Of a stretch of 64,000 nucleotides of DNA, positions 61,180-64,000 are shown piece by piece. This DNA comes from an uncultured Flavobacteriales bacterium (GTDB taxonomy: Bacteria; Bacteroidota; Bacteroidia; Flavobacteriales_G; Salibacteraceae). The stretch is taken from contig CALCCE010000010.1 of the NCBI GenBank assembly GCA_937899835.1, forward strand, positions 1-64,000, written 5' to 3'. Every line of letters begins with the position of its first letter. Within the stretch, counting starts at the first letter, position 1. Below the pieces are notes generated by a model, which had not been told where the DNA came from, ran no database searches, and saw only the letters and a program-made list of their open reading frames with translations. A program made the position numbers and the translations under genes.

Positions 61180-61246
61180 AAGAAAAATCCTGGAAAAGGA
61201 TGGGGTTCCGGAACAAACCGGGTCTTCGTCAACCCCATTAACGAAG
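61180..61246 (-). promoter_or_regulatory. Pseudoknot-plus-hairpin element between the GldN paralogues
   Basis: On the minus strand CTTCGT (61246-61241) pairs with ACGAAG (61229-61224), and TGGGGTT (61237-61231), inside that loop, pairs with AACCCCA (61207-61201), an H-type pseudoknot with connecting segments of 3, 1 and 16 bases. A second short hairpin ATCCT/AGGAT (61200-61196 with 61190-61186) followed by TTTTC ends the element. It lies 100 or more bases before the gldN start, so it may be the 3' end of the upstream transcript or an attenuating leader. Confidence 0.4.
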
Positions 61247-61271
61247 CAGGATAGAAGATATTGTAATGCGA

Positions 61272-62135
61272 TTAATAAGACCAGAAATCGGCCTCTAAAA
61301 ATTGCACCTGAGTAGCGGCCGCTTCCGATTTTATCAAGGCTTCACGGCCGTTATAGGGGGTGAGAAAGCCTTTGGGGTTAACAGTGGATTGTTCTATGAC
61401 GGTACGGTTGAGGTAGCGACTTTGAAACAAGGCATCGTAATTGGCCAGGGCTGGGTTGTTTCTTGATACGCCGTGAACCTGAGCATTGGCCAGTATGCCT
61501 CTGGCTTGTGGATAGTAAACCCAAAACAAGGGCTGATATCCTCTGAATATACCTTCTTTATCGTAGCGGGAAACCATGGGGCACAAGCCAATTACCCGGC
61601 GGGTCATCTCATTGGTTCGGGAGTCGAAAAACCAAATTTCTTTCACCTCATAGATCACCACATCCTGGGTGCTGATGGGGCTATCGTCTCCTTTGGGTTT
61701 AGAGGCAAAACCAGCAAGCGTATCCGATTGGCGCATGATCATGGTCATCACCTGTTGAGGGCTGAGGGCTACCGAAAAGCTTTCATCTGCTCCGGTTGGT
61801 CCTGCCTCATAGGCGGTGAGCGTACCCTGAATCACGATGGCGCACAACAAAACATCAAATAGGCTTCGGGTAGAATCGGTCGCGATGTCGGGCAACTTCA
61901 AAGATCGGTTGCGTTTTTCACGCAGGTCGATCCGGCTTTTGCCCCGTTTCATCCACATCACATCGGCCTCTCGGGTTTTGGGATAAGGTTCCGGGAGCAC
62001 AATGGAGTCTTTTACACGCATAGCACTTCCCGGGTCGTCTACACCTGCAAGTGGACCACAAAAAGACTGACTTTGTGCTGTGAAAGGGAACAGGAGAATG
62101 GGGAGCAGCCAAATTGCTGACCTGAAGGTAGTCAT
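61272..62135 (-). CDS. Second GldN-family protein (GldO-like)
   Basis: A 287-residue paralogue of the next gene. ATG 62135 gives MTTFRSAIWLLPILLFPFTA, a signal peptide. TREADVMWMKRGKSRIDLRE, RSLFDVLLCAIVIQGTLTAY, DVVIYEVKEIWFFDSRTNEM, RRVIGLCPMVSRYDKEGIFR and QPLFWVYYPQARGILANAQV parallel the gldN motifs one by one. In Flavobacterium johnsoniae gldN and gldO are also tandem copies, with GldO partly replacing GldN. Here sequence identity is low, so the copy is old or specialised. It starts 43 bases after the 151-residue membrane-protein gene. Confidence 0.88.
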   Translation of the reverse strand: MTTFRSAIWLLPILLFPFTAQSQSFCGPLAGVDDPGSAMRVKDSIVLPEPYPKTREADVMWMKRGKSRIDLREKRNRSLKLPDIATDSTRSLFDVLLCAIVIQGTLTAYEAGPTGADESFSVALSPQQVMTMIMRQSDTLAGFASKPKGDDSPISTQDVVIYEVKEIWFFDSRTNEMTRRVIGLCPMVSRYDKEGIFRGYQPLFWVYYPQARGILANAQVHGVSRNNPALANYDALFQSRYLNRTVIEQSTVNPKGFLTPYNGREALIKSEAAATQVQFLEADFWSY

Positions 62136-62178
62136 TGGGTGAAAAACTGAGAGAAGCAAGAAACGTGTTACAAACGCA

Positions 62179-62634
62179 TTACTGCACCACTTCAGTATCC
62201 CGCACGTTTTTCCAAACCATCCAACCGTAGAGCAAATTGAGAACACCGGGGAGGTAAACCAGCCCAGAATGCAAAGAGATGTCGAAATCTCGCCGGATCA
62301 AGGTCACCAATAAAAAAAGCAAACCGGGCGCCATGAAGTTCAGCAACTTAAACTGTTTGCCCAAAGCCCGGATACGCGAAGAAAATTGCAAAAAATAAAG
62401 CAGGTTCAGCCCACAATTGAAGACAGTAGCTGCAAGGTAAGCCATCAGTGGGGGCATCAGGATGTCGCCATTGTCCGGGTCGTTGTTGGAAAAAATCACC
62501 ATGTCGCCCCTGAAGGCACCTGGATTGAGCAACCGCACGACGATGACCATTACCAACAAAAAGAAAGGAACCGAAATAATAATGTACTTCAACAACCCGC
62601 TGGCCAACTCTTCTTCTTTCAGTTTCCGACTCAT
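62179..62634 (-). CDS. Small four-helix membrane protein of unknown function
   Basis: A 151-residue protein with four hydrophobic helices (about residues 15-38, 60-82, 98-112 and 122-142) and a charged start MSRKLKEEELASG. Between helices 1 and 2 it has IFSNNDPDNGDILMPP, and between 2 and 3 RIRALGKQFKLLN. I do not recognise a family. It overlaps the bestrophin-like gene by four bases and is thus co-translated with it. Confidence 0.7.
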   Translation of the reverse strand: MSRKLKEEELASGLLKYIIISVPFFLLVMVIVVRLLNPGAFRGDMVIFSNNDPDNGDILMPPLMAYLAATVFNCGLNLLYFLQFSSRIRALGKQFKLLNFMAPGLLFLLVTLIRRDFDISLHSGLVYLPGVLNLLYGWMVWKNVRDTEVVQ

Positions 62635-63515
62635 TGGGGCAGGTTCTTGGTTAAAATTTCGTGTACGTTCCCTTTAATTTTCAGGCTCAGGCCATCCGTA
62701 TCCAAATCGTTGGCATCAGTTCCAAAAGGGTCCTCAATTTCTTCGGCAATCAGTTCAGTACTCACCAGAATGTAGAAAATGAGCAGCACGATGGGGATGG
62801 TCCACCAATGAAATACCGGTGCAAAGCCCACAGGCAGCGTGAGGATGTACAAAAAGATGAATTTTTTCATGTACATCGAATAGGAGTAGGGGATGGGCGT
62901 GTGCCGAATGCGTTCACAGGCACCTATGATATCGGTCAGCGCTTTCGCCTCCTTGTCCAACATCAACAGTTGATCTCCCTGAATGGCTCCTTGAGCAAAC
63001 AATCCCTGAATGCGCTGGTAAATCAGGCCGGCAATGTAGTTGGGAGGATGCTCTTTTTCATCCATTTTCAACTCCCAGTCATCGTCTGAAAGTTCCAATT
63101 CGGTCAGCCGGGTACCTTGGCGTAAATGATCTTTCATGGCCATGGGATAGTTGGAGATCATACGGGCAAAAAAAGCTCGATCTTCCGTGGCCGAGGGCGG
63201 TAGAAAGGCCGAAAGTTTAATAGCCAGATTGCGGCAATTGTTCACCATGGCGCCCCACATTTTTCTGCCTTCCCACCAGCGGTCATAAGCCGTATTGGTA
63301 CGAAACACCAGAAACAATCCCAACACAATGCCCAGCAGGCCATGCACCGTGGTGTTGAGCTTGATATCGAAATGAAAAATATGGTCCAGCAATAGCGTGA
63401 CCAGGGCTGTCCAAATGGCCACAAACAGCAAACTCGGCAACAGTGTACGCATCACCGAACGGCTGTAGGAATGGAAAATAAGGGAGACCCAGGCTTTTGG
63501 ATTGTATTGAATCAC
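62631..63515 (-). CDS. Bestrophin-family anion channel-like protein
   Basis: A 294-residue membrane protein of the bestrophin/UPF0187 family, pentameric channels for anions or cations. LLGIVLGLFLVFRTNTAYDR, then WWEGRKMWGAMVNNCRNL, holds the conserved family box; LPVGFAPVFHWWTIPIVLLI and FYILVSTELIAEEIEDPFGT are the C-terminal membrane and acidic gate regions. It is first in the cluster leading to gldN and has an exact promoter box just upstream. Confidence 0.9.
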   Translation of the reverse strand: MIQYNPKAWVSLIFHSYSRSVMRTLLPSLLFVAIWTALVTLLLDHIFHFDIKLNTTVHGLLGIVLGLFLVFRTNTAYDRWWEGRKMWGAMVNNCRNLAIKLSAFLPPSATEDRAFFARMISNYPMAMKDHLRQGTRLTELELSDDDWELKMDEKEHPPNYIAGLIYQRIQGLFAQGAIQGDQLLMLDKEAKALTDIIGACERIRHTPIPYSYSMYMKKFIFLYILTLPVGFAPVFHWWTIPIVLLIFYILVSTELIAEEIEDPFGTDANDLDTDGLSLKIKGNVHEILTKNLPQ

Positions 63516-63532
63516 GGTTGAAAATTACAAGT

Positions 63533-63540
63533 CAAAGGTA
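63533..63540 (-). promoter_or_regulatory. -7 promoter box for the bestrophin-like gene
   Basis: TACCTTTG on the minus strand is an exact TAnnTTTG match, ending 17 bases before the ATG at 63515. It lies right after the terminator of the upstream TraB gene. Confidence 0.5.
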
Positions 63541-63568
63541 GCCAATTTGCCAGGCCAGACCTCGTAGG

Positions 63569-63610
63569 AAATACAAAACCCGGCAAAGCAGCGGAGGCTG
63601 CTGTGGCCGG
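63569..63610 (-). terminator. Intrinsic terminator after the TraB/GumN gene
   Basis: CCGGC/GCCGG (63610-63606 with 63584-63580) and AGCAGC/GCTGCT (63602-63597 with 63592-63587) form a two-part stem. On the minus strand it is followed by GTTTTGTATTT (63579-63569). Confidence 0.75.
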
Positions 63611-63643
63611 ATTTTGCTCCTATGCAAAGTTTTAAGAGAAACT

Positions 63644-64000
63644 CTATTCTACCGCACTTACACTGTAACCTTCCGCTCTTAAGAGGGCAATCAAACCTTT
63701 TGTTCCGGCGAGGTGTCCGGCTCCAACGGCAAAAAAGGTTGGTTTCTCTGCGGACTGATTTTGAATGCGATCGACCCAGTTTTGGTTGCGCTCTATCACC
63801 AGGGGCTTAGTCATGGCTGCGCCACCAGACGATTCTTCCAGCAGGTCGTAGAGATCGGTAATGTTTTGCTCGGCATATAAATCAATCATTTGTTTGAAAA
63901 GGGCCTGCATTTTAGTCTCATCATAGACGATTTCTTTCAGCATTTCGGCTTGCTCCTTTGGCGGAATATTCGCCATTGCCATGCATTGCTCCTTCACTGT
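63644..64000 (-). CDS. TraB/GumN-family protein, C-terminal part
   Basis: Only the last 119 residues are in the window; the frame runs off the right edge. PLVIERNQNWVDRIQNQ, TFFAVGAGHLAGTKGLIALL and AEGYSVSAVE form the C-terminal signature of the TraB/GumN family, in which GxGHL contains a conserved His. Some members act as peptidases or sit in the envelope; Bacteroidota copies are usually exported and are not characterised. A strong terminator follows. Confidence 0.85.
   Translation of the reverse strand, partial: TVKEQCMAMANIPPKEQAEMLKEIVYDETKMQALFKQMIDLYAEQNITDLYDLLEESSGGAAMTKPLVIERNQNWVDRIQNQSAEKPTFFAVGAGHLAGTKGLIALLRAEGYSVSAVE

Noticed and set aside
1-64000. CRISPR arrays, tRNAs, insertion sequences, phage genes
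   Set aside because: None was recognised; there are no direct repeat-spacer series, cloverleaf patterns, transposase motifs or integrase motifs.

Overview
The window is chromosomal DNA from a Bacteroidota bacterium, most likely a gliding or T9SS-bearing member of the Flavobacteriia/Cryomorphaceae-type lineages. The evidence is: two GldN-type proteins, two proteins with type A Por-secretion tails, an orphan gliding-motility (CHU_C-type) C-terminal domain, a DUF4783 protein, and repeated exact matches to the Bacteroidota -7 promoter box TAnnTTTG just upstream of genes. No rRNA, tRNA, CRISPR array, insertion sequence or prophage was seen. Coding density is very high; only one gap exceeds 300 bases (55998-56374).

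Layout. 1-4404: a YfhO-type membrane protein (cut by the window edge), a glycosyltransferase and a flippase. 4484-5155: a small alpha/beta hydrolase. 5152-18092 (minus): a long, tightly packed run that reads as a nonulosonic-acid (sialic/legionaminic/pseudaminic-like) and nucleotide-sugar operon. In transcription order it holds a SAM methyltransferase, a large GT-B-like glycosyltransferase, a PhyH-type dioxygenase, a CMP-sugar synthetase, a DapA/NanA-type aldolase, two NeuB-type synthases, a NeuD-type acetyltransferase, a TIM-barrel isomerase, a CBS-fused nucleotide-sugar dehydrogenase, an SDR and a DegT aminotransferase. 18267-28620: an acyltransferase, an M1 peptidase with an extra C-terminal region, a CpcT/CpeT-like protein, YihY, NadC, DUF4783, RlmH, GalE and a polytopic membrane protein. 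28611-37180 (minus): a glycan-assembly block led by asparagine synthase, with five glycosyltransferases and a second SDR. 37387-48816: a nine-PKD surface protein, a second flippase, a WbpB-like oxidoreductase, RdgB, Ddl, a PASTA protein and another T9SS cargo protein. 48826-55997: an RluA-type pseudouridine synthase, a lipoprotein, a TPR/PAS hybrid kinase with its LytTR partner, and the orphan CHU_C domain. 55998-64000: a candidate structured RNA, NDH-2, an M48 protease, an NlpC/P60-like protein, two GldN paralogues, two membrane proteins and a partial TraB/GumN protein.

The window is dominated by cell-surface work: making activated acidic sugars, assembling and flipping glycans, and secreting and anchoring proteins through T9SS. 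The most unusual items are the two-synthase nonulosonic operon with an active-site-altered aldolase, and two intergenic stretches on the minus strand (56031-56248 and 61180-61246) whose complementary segments fit H-type RNA pseudoknots next to intrinsic terminators. All functional calls come from motifs read by eye; no database search was run.
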